The translations under genes and the position numbers were made by a program. Positions 35,414-47,238 of a stretch of DNA of 64,000 nucleotides are shown in pieces. This DNA comes from Poa pratensis. Lineage: Eukaryota; Streptophyta; Magnoliopsida; Poales; Poaceae. Position 1 is the first letter of the stretch. Each line of letters begins with the position of its first letter. The stretch is from positions 1,769,337 to 1,833,336 of the forward strand of contig CAMZMU010000012.1 in assembly GCA_947311845.1 (NCBI GenBank), read 5' to 3'. The notes beneath the pieces were generated by a model. The model was not told the origin of the DNA, did not search any database, and saw only the letters and a list, made by a program, of their open reading frames with translations.

Positions 35414-37324
35414 ATGGCCGAAGTGAGGATTTCCAGCAGGACGGCTGTAGCAGATCGCTCTGGTGGTGGATTCTTTATCAGGAGGTTGGCGTCTCCCGGA
35501 GCTGTGGTGGAGAAGGGCGCCGTCAAGCCGCTGGCTCGACGGGTTCCGTTGCCGTCTGACAACAAGGACTCAAGGAGAACGTGCCACCAGCATGGGCAGT
35601 GTGGACTGCACCGAAGAGGAGGAGCTCCCTGCCCGAGTGGTACCCGAGGACCCCACTTCGCGACATCACTTCAGTCATCAAGGTGATAACCAGTTCGTCA
35701 TTTGGGTCCGTTCCTTGATGAACCATGGCAGTGTTGCATTACACGATCTATCTGCATTTTGCTTGTACCTTGTTGTCTATGGTGTCTCGTCGAAGGTTAT
35801 GCAGCATCTATTCACATTAATGCTACAAGGTGTTGTACAGATAACCTTATTAGCAACATTATTTTCTAGCTTATGTTGGTTGTACCTTGCTGAGATTCAT
35901 GAAATCTGACCTTATATGGAACTTCGTAAATCAATAGTTTAGTTTTTGGGGCGTAATTTCAGTTTACTTTGCAAGTGTTCTCTTTCAGCGAGATTTTGTG
36001 TGTCAAGTTTTAATCCTTGTTCAGTCATATGTCCATTGTAAACTTCATATTGTGGGATTATACTCCAGTGTGTTCTGTAATATGTTGCTTACAATTCGTG
36101 AGAATGTAGTTTCACTCTTGTTTTTTTTTTTGTCTGCGTAATTTCATTCATCTAGATATACTTACATTGCCATATTGTGCTATAGCTATACAGACTAGAA
36201 CCAGATTTTTATGTGTCAAGTACTCCAGTCCATGTTCAATCATCCATTTTAAATTCTGATATTTTGGAACTGTACTCCAGTTTGCTCCATAATGTGTTGC
36301 AGCTTACAATAAATATAATATTATTGCCATGATGCAATATTAGAACTTTGATGTTCTCTTCTGCCATGTTTGTGTGTCTCACATTTTTCTCCATGTTCAG
36401 TCATCTACCGATTTTTATTCTAATATCTAGAAATTAGATTGCCCAGTGTTCTGCAATGTGTTGCCTACAATGGATATAAATTTTCATATTATGCAATATT
36501 AAAGAACCTTGATAATGAGATTCATGCAAGTTGATGTAATTCATGTATTTGTAGTCAAAACAGATGTATGTCTGCAGTGTTAAAAAAGTGTCCGTGAAGA
36601 ATTATGTCCCTCAATATGTTCTCAGTTGGTCAAGATTTTACACCAAATTATGCTTCAGTACTTCCCTTGGTATAAAATAGAAAAACCATGCATCGTTTCT
36701 CTGAAATGGTTAGTTGTTCATGCCTTCTATTCCTGCTCAAGTTATGTATGCTGTAAGTGGTGAAAATCTTCTTGTCCGCTGTAAACTTCAGTATGGTGAA
36801 AATACGCTTTCGCCTTTTAAGCCTAATAGTTTGTGTGCGTATTTTCATGCATCTAGTGGTGTTTCCATGGCAATCTGGTGCTATACTAACTGAACGTTCT
36901 GCAGGCTGTTGAGAGGAAAAATTGTCTGCGAGATGCTGCAGCTCGGCATCTCCAGTGGGATGAAGACTCCACCTCGCAGCCTGGTGATCCAGCACAAACA
37001 GATCAGGGCATACCAACAAATGAAACCCTGGCTGTTGTTGCCTCTGGCCCTGCTGCCTCTGCTGAAACTGTTGCAACCACATCAGCAGCAGAAACCTGCT
37101 TGGCCGAGGGCACGCTGGAGGCATCTGATGGCTGCTTCTTGCAGACTCCATCAGGACCAAGTGACACCCCGGCTCTCGCTGATGTCGTGGAGCAGCAACT
37201 GGCCAACTCCATAGAACAGATTGAGAAGATGGTAAGCCGGAACCTGAGGCGAATTGATCCCAAGGCTGCTCGGCCTTCAAAGACCCCGGCTGTCCAGAGG
37301 CGCACCCTGATGTCTATGCGTTGA
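35414..37324 (+). pseudogene. POLYCHOME/UVI4/OSD1-type APC/C inhibitor, two coding exons, frameshifted
   Basis: Exon 1 is 35414-35682 and exon 2 is 36905-37324. A 5' untranslated intron is likely at 35100-35408 (GTGAGA...CTCGCAG). Family marks: N-terminal MAEVRISSRT..., the core WYPRTPLRDI near the end of exon 1, a Gln-rich helix (QLANSIEQIEKMVSRNLRR), and the C-terminal RRTLMSMR with the Met-Arg tail that contacts the anaphase-promoting complex. Relatives restrain APC/C to control meiosis II entry and endoreduplication. An extra 8 bp (a CAAGGACT tandem copy at about 35564-35578) in NKENVPP shifts the frame, and an in-frame TGA at 35557 closes the alternative frame upstream. Removing the 8 bp gives 226 residues with clean splice phase. 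As read, the WYPRTPLRDI core and the MR tail are lost. Confidence 0.85.
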
Positions 37325-37450
37325 GCCGAGCTAACCATGCTCTTGTCTGCTGCTTTCTTAGCCGCTAGTCCTAACCACAGACGGCGCATTAGGCTACTAT
37401 CTTCCATGATGCTCGGTTTTCGCTTAAGGATTTGGGTGTCGCGTTCATGG

Positions 37451-37546
37451 TTCTCTGCTTGAGGACCTAGGGTACGTATGGTAGGTACCTGGTTCTCTGC
37501 TTGAGGACATGTGGTATGGTGGGTACCTGGCTCTCTGCTTGAGGGC
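37451..37546 (+). repeat. Three imperfect tandem repeats in the OSD1-like 3' region
   Basis: TTCTCTGCTTGAGGAC recurs at 37451, 37493 and (as CTCTCTGCTTGAGGGC) 37531, with GGTACCTGG between copies; units are about 38-42 bp. Probably within the 3' untranslated region. Confidence 0.75.
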
Positions 37547-37667
37547 ATATGTAGGATTAGCTGTTGGTTACTGCTTTAAGATTTGACTGTGTATATAATA
37601 GCTTCTGTGCGTTTTGTCATTCAGCTGAACCTTTTCCTGTGTGCAATTTGATGTTCCATGCGGTACG

Positions 37668-37876
37668 GAGCACATGAACCACTGTTACAGGGCCTCCTTG
37701 TTTGTGAAATTAGTTCTTCCACTGTACTAATAAATAATGAGACAATGTGGCCTGAAATTAGTTGTTGGCTGGTGCTGAGCACATGAACCACTGTTATAAG
37801 GCCTCCTTGATTGTGAAATTAGTTCTTCCACTGTACTAATAAATAATGAGACAATGTGGCCTGAAATTAGTTGTTC
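37668..37876 (+). repeat. Tandem duplication, 109-bp period
   Basis: The unit starting GAGCACATGAACCACTG at 37668 is repeated from 37777 with only a few changes. Both copies include CTAATAAATAATGAGAC, which resembles a polyadenylation region, so the gene may have duplicated poly(A) signals. Confidence 0.88.
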
Positions 37877-38939
37877 GCTGCATTGTGGGGGTAACATAAC
37901 ATCCTGTTGGTTTGAGACATGCTTGACTTAGATTTTTTTTTGTTGGTTGTGTAACTTGTGGCTCGAGGTTCATAGCTTGTTGGCAGAATGCCATTGCGTT
38001 CCAGATTTTGGACAGATTTCCGTATTTGATGGTCGTGATCTTGTTGGCTTTACTCGAGTTGTGGAGCTGAATAAAGTGACCGGTTTATCCCAGTTCTGTG
38101 TGCTACTGACATTCCTGTTCTTCAAAAAATGTGTTGGAGAGCAGCAACGATTTGTTGTTTGGGAGTTCCAGTAGTCCACTGCGGCAGTTGTAGTATCTGA
38201 GCTTGCGTACACACGCACGCTTTGAGCTCGAACGTTGTGGCACAAGCGCACACGGAGGCAACTGACATTATTATCTGGGAGCAAACCAGTGTCTGGCTGC
38301 TTAATCCCGTGATATACCCAAAATTCACTCCCTAGGAGTCGGACTTGGCCACCGCCGCACTACGGAACTTGATATTGCTGCCAATACAGTCTTAATGAAA
38401 TTGTCCATCAATGTTGTTGTCCTCTTTTCCTCATGGATCTTGCAGCACTCTACATGGTCATGCTTGAAGGGTCAACAATGTCCTATTATCTCACAGTTGT
38501 CAGTTTTGTCCTGCTACTGGGTTAGTTTAGAGATTCTACTTCACCACTCACCTAGTTTCTCAAACTTTCATACCTTGTTTGTCAGGGACGAGGCTCAAGG
38601 TGTCCTTGCTCCTAGCAGAAGCATTTGATCAGAACAAAAAACATGAACATAAGCGGTCATGGGTGATGATGCCTCTTGGCTCGACCTGCTGAAATCTCGG
38701 CACCATCTCGAAGCATGGTAATCATCAACAAGGCTCATGTACATAACACAAATTACCGATACCAAAGAGCTCACGCATAGAACACCACATATACAGAGAA
38801 CAGCACTTTCCGATTACTACTAGGTCAAGAATAACTAAAGAACAAACGGTAATTACAATGAGCAACCCTTGGAAGCAATGCCTTGAAGGTCTAGACTTTG
38901 AAGATCGAGTGCAACAGCATCATTGCACTTGTTTGGATG
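37877..38939. other. Intergenic DNA between convergent genes
   Basis: Separates the 3' ends of the OSD1-like gene (plus) and the WD40 gene (minus). The right part probably includes the WD40 3' untranslated region. No ORF with recognisable features. Confidence 0.5.
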
Positions 38940-41900
38940 TCAGCACGACCATGTCCATTGGTTTTCTGGGGAAGTAGGGTATTGGCTGAATCTTTTGATG
39001 GACTGCAGAATAACCCCAGCTAGACCGACGTGCCAGCCAAATTCAAAGCTTGTGGTGGCGCCATCAAGGTCCCCATGGTGCACATCATTCTTATGTGCAG
39101 GGCGGCCATGAGCTAATAAGCAGCCTTGCGAATGCTGAAACCAGGGACATTGCTTGTGTTTGGATGAAGCTCCTGATGTACCCAGCGCTACTCTGGATTT
39201 CTGATGGTCTCGTACTTTTGTGATACCATGAGCAACGATGAGAACTGGAGAAGATAATGAATAGTTATATTCTTGCCACCTGACTCAGATTTGATTTGTA
39301 AATCTAATGGTTTCCACTTATACATGCAAGGTAAGAATAAAGCCATTCGGCATATACATGAATCGAGTATGGCTTGTCACTTGCGGCAGATTATAGATGT
39401 AACAACTCTTAACCAGAATGTAAGAAAACAAACCTCAGTGCCGGCAATTATGTTATGACTCAGTGGATGGGCTGCACAGGAAAGCACCCTTTCGGATAAA
39501 GGAATAAACTTGTTTTCTGCGGGTTGATTTTCTCCGGAGCCTTTTGTTTCCTCCCTGAAACATGGAATACCAAGTGAGTAAACAAGAATGAACATTGTGC
39601 ATGAACTGGGCTGAAACAAGAGTTTTCCAAGGGAACTTTTTTTATATTTTGGATCAGCCAAAAAGCATTGATTGATGAATTGCTGAAACTGTGGAACTTC
39701 TCCACATATGTTCCCAGAAAACAGCTAGAAGATTAGATTGACAAGTTAGTTGATTGTGTGAATACCAAAGGAAGAGAGAAAGGAAAGATCAGCTCACTTG
39801 TAGTCCACATGGCATGCAGAGCTTGTACGTGGATGAAAATCCAACACATACATTCCATTATTGGAGGAAGATCCAACTGCATAAATCTGGACAATGTAAA
39901 CATATGACATGCATCAAATTCCTTAATGTGTTCCACTATATTGTATGTCAAAGAATGGAAATAATGGACATTAAAAAAAATGGACATTATGGCTAACATG
40001 GTACGCAGGACTACATCTTTGAGCACTCATGAAATTTTATTCGCCTCAATCTGATTTCTGTATAATTGTAAGAAAATTCTTGCATGTGCTAAGACTAAGG
40101 GTGCCCTATAATATTTTCTTACTGACGATGTCGGCAGCCAGGTCGCTTTCCGCTTATGCAACACGGAGTCCACACCCTCCCTAATATAATCAACAGCAGA
40201 GAACCACAAAACAATTTCGTCATATTTCCTTGGGGAAAGAATTTGGTAATATTTGTAAGTCTTACTTACAAAATTTTGTAATGTGGTCAAAGTTTGAAGA
40301 AATCCATAGATCAACACTTACAACCAAGCAGGAGGAGGGCAGTGCAGATGACTCACACTGAGCGTGTTAACATTCAGGACTCCAGACCTAACATGGGATG
40401 CAGATAAAAGACAAATCACTGAGATGTGGCACATAGTAAGCACACAGCACATTCAAATTTATACTATAAACTAAAGAATTGATGGGTAAAAAACTCTAAA
40501 AAGAACAAAATAACCCTTACTTTTTATGATTATACAATGAAGATTAGTGAGATCTGAGATACTTACCAGCCATCATCAAGATGGAAAGCCAACTGATATG
40601 AGCAACTAGGGTTAAAATCTATAGACAGAATTTCACTTGAAACAATGTTTGCTTGTTCCTGAAAATAGTTAACAACGTAAAACTAACGTAAGAATAAGAA
40701 ATACATTATATAGCCTTAATATTGTTAGCAATATAAATTGAGTGAACATAACAGTGCCTTCTCTACAGATGATATGCTCTGGAGCTGATTCCTAGTCTTA
40801 CTTTTTGTGCCTTATGTGAGGTCAAGAAAAGGAACCCACATTTATTCTTATATAACATTTAATCAAACATAAAATACTGTATTTCAAACATATAATAATG
40901 CATCTAATATTGTTTGGTGTCGAACAGATATGTTGGCTCAGTGGAGTAGACTACTTTTATTATGTGAGTCACCTTATGATTCTAACAAGTTGGATGCTTC
41001 CACAATCTGATTAGTTGATAGTTCATGCCAATGGCTTTCATATAGAAACAGTCAATAATACGATGCGTATGTGAGGCGTCAATATGGCCACAAGAATGGA
41101 AAGAGAAACATGAACTTTCTTTACCATAACTGCCAATTATATCAAATCTATTTATCTTTCCCATACCTTCAGCGATGCAATTTTGCCCAACAATGTTGAT
41201 ATCTTCACTGATGATAATGGTTGAACCTGGACAAAAGTTTTGTCAGCCTAGAAACAAGGCAAGAAACCCTAGTCCTAGTGTTGCCATGACGGCTACGGAC
41301 ATTGCTGCATGAAAAGGTTTACAATAAAGGGCCATTCTTTGTGAGAGTGGACAAATGGAGGCCGAGCTAACATTTTATATTGTAGGACGGAGGGAGTAGC
41401 TGACTAGCTCTACCAGACAGTGCATATGAGAATCTGTAGAAACTCAGCATATGAAGTTCACAAACAGAAGTTTGTTCTTTTTATTCTCGAAACACTGAAA
41501 TCATCATGTGGAATCAAGTTGCATGATCTTAGATCAAATGAAAAGAAGCAGAGCTAGCAAACTATTTATCTGCTGAATGTACCTCATTATGGCTTTGAAA
41601 AGCAGCTGAAGCTTTCCCTCCTCGCGTATCCCAAGCATGAATTGTGCCATTTCTAGTTGCACCAAACACTGTCTGAAAAGATAAACAGTAAGTCCCTATA
41701 CGGAGTGGCCCAATGTTTACGGCTAGAGTAAACATTGCTGAGTTAAAAATTAGATGAACTAGTAAAGTTACCAGAAAATGTAAGCCACATCAATAGAAAA
41801 AATAACTAGATTACCCTCTTATGTAACATTAAGTTTGGACGCACCATGTTTTGATTTACCATACAGTAGTTGCACCTAGACAGGTTATTATAGTTGAGTA

Positions 41901-44900
41901 ATCCAAACAACAAATCAGCAGACTAAGTGCATTACAATATAATAGGTGGTATTTAAAAAGCAAGACAATCTGAAACATAGGTTGGTGACTCGGTGTATAA
42001 GAGAGAACGGGCAGAGGCCCGGTGGTTGGAGTATGGCTGAGCATACTCAACATCCAGAGTTCGATCCCCATCGGGGACGAATTTCCGGATTTTCTCACAA
42101 AGGAGCTCTTCTTCTATAAAAATACTACCTAGGGCTAGCCTCAGGTGGCCTTTTTTTTTTTTTTTTTTGACTCGGTGTATAAGAGGACAGCATTAATGAA
42201 GCTTAAGACCTATTGATCTAGAACATCATGTTCAACCTGACAATTAGGAGAGGTACATACTAATTGTTATAGAACAACAAATACTTGACATGAGAATTAG
42301 CATACCCGATTATCCGTATTCAGCTTGACACTGGTAAATTGAGATTCTGGGAGTGCTGTAAGCTCAATACAGTGTGTCTTACTTAGCCGCCTGTCCCACA
42401 TGTATACTGCGCCATCAAGCCCAGATGCAAATAGCCTAGACATGGAGAACCAATAAGTGCAAAGCTCATGCATAATTTCCAGCAATAGAAGTCTCATTAA
42501 GAATACTGGTATTAGGTACATGTATACATAGCTTATGCCTCCTAAAATACCAATATTGGTAATTAACGTGGTAGCAATGTTGCCAGTACACCTCGTAGCA
42601 CTGATAACCTGATTTCGCCTGGTGAACTGACATACACCATTAGCAGAATCTGAACTTCACAGTGACACCAAACGTACTACATAATCTGTTCTTCGAAAAG
42701 CATCTCACCCATCCAGCCAAGTAAAAAGTCTTATCATTGGGGTAACAATAAATATTAGCACGACTCCATTTATTTAGCTTCACAGCTACTAATATTTGTT
42801 TAGTCTTTCTTTAAGAGACTACAGTCAAACTATACTTTCCACTCTATAAAACGAAGAAGAAACATGCTATGCAGTCAGTTGTCTGTAGAAAGCTTTGTAT
42901 TAATTACATAAGAGAAATGTTTTATGATATGCATTATCCCAAATGACATGATGGTGTGCATAAGCACAAAAATGTCGCGTACCGTGACTTATCCTCTGAC
43001 ATGAAAGCTAGATCAGTCAAACCCTTCCGGGATTCAGAGCAGAGAGCGTGAAATTTGGTCTTCCCTTTCTGTAGAACCTAAAATACAATAACACAAATTC
43101 AGAAGGGTCGTGAGGGACGTTGTGTAAAAATATGAGCGACGTAATCGTGGACCACGAGCTACTATAACAAATTTCCTTCTAATGGTGTAGAAGTGTAGAC
43201 ATCTGGAAGTAGGTTTTTAGTCAAATATTATCTGGAAACCTTTTCTTTAGCATTGTGTACCTTCGCTTTTAATGATGCGTAGGGAACCCTGTCTAATTAT
43301 TATAGTATGATTTAGACTAAGGATCAGTGCAGTTATCTAACATAGGTGTGCCCATTAGCGGTTTGGATATTTGTAATGTACCAAACAAACTGGGGAAAAG
43401 GCATACATATGTGCTATGTAACATAAGCTCAAAATCCCATGGCCATATGTGGTGCCGTTTGGCAGAAACAAAACAGGGAAGGTAACACCAAATATATTTT
43501 TATTCGCATGATTATTTGGAAACTGAAGAAGGAATAACTCTATGACTTTGAAATTCAGATGTAAGTCAACATGGAGAAAATATATTTAAAGTATCCTTGA
43601 GATGCGAAATGGGTACTTACTTCAGTCGGAACAGATGAGACAAACCAATATCATATAGTGAAACTTTGTCACTTTGGCTAGATGAGCAAACAATCTGCAT
43701 CAGGCATGCTTAAAGCTCAATAATAAAGTTGGATAGAAAACATACGAAGTCAAAAGCGCTTCATTCAACTCATAAAGTAAACCTAATTGTAGTTCCGAAC
43801 TGCCAGTTACACTTAGCAGTTAGCATTCCTCGTCGATGTGCCAAATCCACTGACCTCTAATATAGTGAAATAGAAAAATCAACGCTCATACTGACCTCAT
43901 CTTGATTTCCTGGATTCCATCGGACAGCACACAGGGGCATTCGATTTGATATATGGAGCACATAGTTTGAAGAGTCATCTGGCAAGCCTATCGATGAAAA
44001 GAGTAAATTGCATCAGAAATATGACAATGACCTGAGATAGTAAATTATGAATAAATCATTTGGTGTGCGACTTCTCCTTATCTCAGAGTATGTCCTTGGA
44101 TATTTCAAAGGTTGTTTTACCAGTACAGCATTCCAACCTTTTTGGTTCGATATGGATATAGAAATTCTAACTGGATATTAGAATGGTTAACAAGGACACT
44201 TTTAATGCAAAGAAGGCACAGAGGTACATCCGTAGTAGTGGAATCCTTAATCTGGCATCCAAATCACATGTACATGGCCCTATTTTCTCGAGGAAGATAA
44301 TTTGAACTAGGAGAACATCAGGGTTTCGAAACTACACAATCATTCTTAAGGAAGTTATTGCTGCACAGTTTATAGTAAGAACTTCCAAATGCCTGATGTA
44401 TTTTAAAGCAAAATTGCCCAAGATCACAATCGGTACAGTGTACGACCATATGTTCCTGTTGGACCATTCCAATCCTGATCCTACACATAACCCAGATCTT
44501 ATGATCCGCAGAACAACGATGTGTAAGGTGTCATCCAACAATTATTCTATGATCCCGATCCTACCAACATAGGCGGTCCTAGTAAGAATATAATCCTAAG
44601 TATATTATTTGAAAGGCATCTGGTTTCAGCATTTTCTAGAAAAGTGAGTCAGGTAAGCTTAACTTACTACGTGATGGGCCATACAAGGAGCAGTATAAAG
44701 TCTCAAAGTCATGTACTGTTAAACACCCGGAGAGTGTCACTGATGCAAGGTATACTCCCTGCACAATTAGAAACACAAGGAAGATGCTTAAATATTTTAT
44801 GTATCACGGTCTGACTAAAAATCAGTAAGGAATCAATAGACTTTCGTTATACTTATTAATTCCGTTCAAATGGTCACTTCATTTTGCTTCTTATTATGGA

Positions 44901-46338
44901 CGCAAGACCGTTTATTCCAAGCAGATGTTCCAAACTTGATACACCTCTGGTAGCGATAATAAACTAGGAATAACAAATATTTTTATACATTTCAATGCTA
45001 CCTTTTTATCAAATTCCATTGCTGAAACCCCCTCCCTGCCCAAATACAATAAAACAACTTTAGTAGCCTATCTAATAAGGACATGTTACTACAAAGTGTG
45101 CAATGGAAGTGTAGAAGGTGGTCGTAAAACTAGTGATTTTGAAATGCTCCAATAAAAAGATAAATACTGACCTCACTGGATGGTAACACCCAGGAAATGT
45201 TGAAGCATTAATCATGCGATTCACCTAAAGGAGCAGCAGTGTAGAAAGATTAGCCAGATAATACAAATGATTCAACACTACAAAATACAAAAGCAGCATA
45301 CTTATCAGCATTACATATGTCTGGCACCGTTCCTCGCCATGTGTGTAGTACTTGTGTTCGAAGGTCCTAGTCTTCTCGGGAAAAAAAAAACAGTTTTGCA
45401 ACATTATTTCCAAATGTATTAATAGAATAAAATTGCTTCACTTTAAAAAAACTGGAAGTACCATAGGCAGTTAGGCACTGCAATAATTTCTCCATTTTCA
45501 GGTACAAAATTCCAAATTTAACACACAGATTGCCAATGTAAATATCAATTATCATAAACGACAAAACACAAATAGGGATGATCTATCTGAACTAGTCTAT
45601 CGACATTATTTCCCCACTGTCCAGGATGCTACCATAAGCACCTATGGAGGTTGGGAAGTCATCAGTCATCAGCACAAATTCCGAAATTCCAGTGAGCAAA
45701 AAGACTGGACATTTGCAACATCCTGAAAGTGCTAAGTCCCAAGTCATTGCGATTTTCTGGTCTATCATAACCCCCCACACAACAAGTCATTGCAATTTTC
45801 TGGTCTATCATAACCCCCCCCCCCCCCCCAAAAAAAAGTTCGTTCAAACTCACAATTTTAACATCACTTTTAACACTGAGATGGCCATCACTATTTAAGC
45901 TTTGCTCCCACTAAACTAGCATTGCCTTACCACTAGATTCCCTAAGGATGTCATAAATTAGCCATGCTACGATTCTGGGGAATTTCAGTTATTTCGGAAC
46001 ACCTGCGCAGTAATTCCAATCGGAACACAGTAATCGAGAGACAACCGAAAAAAATAGCATCACTTGTTTCCAAATTTCTACCACCTCGGCGTAAGAATCA
46101 AGAAGGCGGCGCGATTCCCGATGCTGGAACCTGGCGTCGATGCGCCCATCCAGCTCAATGGCGATGCGGCTCCACCGGTGCCACCTACGGACAAGAAGGG
46201 AGGTCAGAACAGAGAGGAGGCGGAACAGGGGTGGGAGAGATGTACGGGGTCCGAGGCGGCGCACCTCCGTGGCGGCGGGCGTGGCGCTTCTGGGGCCTCG
46301 CCGGCAGAAGGTGGCGCCGCCACGAGGAACTTGTCCAT
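38940..46338 (-). pseudogene. WD40-repeat protein gene, 16 exons, with a one-base phase break
   Basis: Exons on the minus strand: 46338-46265, 46184-46064, 45224-45172, 45035-45002, 44758-44668, 43987-43896, 43694-43621, 43077-42983, 42435-42306, 41672-41583, 41226-41167, 40658-40567, 40387-40357, 39886-39798, 39554-39434, 39134-38940. Start is MDKFLVAAPPSAG. WD-type blades include LASVTLSGCLTVHDFE, AVRWNPGNQDEIVCSSSQSD, LFASGLDGAVYMWDRR and FGATRNGTIHAWDTR, i.e. a beta-propeller scaffold of about 480 residues. Adjacent exon phases agree everywhere except between exon 7 (IVCSSSQSDKVSLYDIG...) and exon 8 (VLQKGKTKF...), where one base is missing. The frame ending exon 7 in VPTE would match exon 8. 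Either a 1-bp deletion or a missed microexon explains this. The last exon (65 codons) is the least certain. The exact family member is not recognised. Confidence 0.8.
42004..42168 (+). mobile_element. tRNA-derived SINE in a WD40 intron
   Basis: Contains a box-A-like start (GGCCCGGTGGTTGGAGTA), a box B (GAGTTCGATCCCC) and an 18-T tail, as in the Au-type SINEs of grasses. A perfect 17-bp TSD GACTCGGTGTATAAGAG flanks it (41987-42003 and 42169-42185). Confidence 0.92.
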
Positions 46339-46469
46339 GGCGCGGCCTGATTAGGGTTCGAGTTCGACAGAATTTTCCCGCCAAAATGATAAGGGGCGGG
46401 AGCGTGGCCGTGAAAAGAACAGTCCTAGAAACCGCGGGCTTTCTCGCGGCGTCGTCTCTGAAGTGGGAG

Positions 46470-47230
46470 CTCAGGATGGGAATGGGCCGGGTCGGCCCGC
46501 CGGGTCGCCGACCTGACCCAAAAAATCAGGGTCAATGGGTCTTGTGGGTCGGCCTCAAATTAGATTTGGGTCACCCGGGGCCGGCCACCTTATTTTTCCG
46601 ACAAGGCGCTGTAGTTGCGAATTTGCGATCTATATCACGTCGACATTGTCGTAGGCCACAATCTTAAAACGGACTATAATTTTCAGCTAACACTTTGTTA
46701 TAACGAGAGTAAAGGTGACTTTTTTTTGCAAACAAAGTAAGTAAAGGTGACTCATTTGTTTTGCCCTTCTCTTTATCAAAATAAATAAATTCTTTTGGCC
46801 ATACGCGCAGCCTACATACCCACGATCGGGCGGGAGACTTGATTGTTTATGTTACTCAATCCCGTAAGAACACACCATTTTTTTCTTTAAGCACACACGT
46901 ACGCATGCATGCGTAGATACACAGACGGAGGCCGGACTTGCTTTGCTACTTTGATTATTCTCTTATACATGCATATAAATAGCACCCGATACTGCTATCC
47001 GTAACATTAATTCTTATAACTAGTCCGATTGTATTATACGTGCCTAATTTTAACATTTTTTTGTTCACAAGACAAAATATATTTTAAATTTGGGTCGACC
47101 CAAAATACCCATCGGGCCAACGAGGCCACTTACTATTTTTATGTGGGTCGATCCGTGGCCTCACAAACTGGCCCTGGGGCCAGAGGGGCCGGGTCCAAGG
47201 CTAGGTCCGGGTCGGCCCATTCCCATCCTG
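46470..47230. mobile_element. Non-autonomous hAT element just upstream of the WD40 gene
   Basis: Ends CAGGATGGGAATGGGCCG and the inverted CGGCCCATTCCCATCCTG are long perfect inverted repeats; two extra bases (CT) precede the left one. AGTGGGAG occurs at both flanks (46462-46469 and 47231-47238). 761 bp. It lies about 130 bp upstream of the WD40 start codon, so it is probably in the promoter or 5' untranslated region. Confidence 0.85.
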
Positions 47231-47238
47231 AGTGGGAG

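Noticed and set aside
45740..45837. Duplicated CATTGC-ATTTTCTGGTCTATCATAA unit followed by a long C run
   Set aside because: Simple local duplication and homopolymer in an intron; length may be an assembly artefact.
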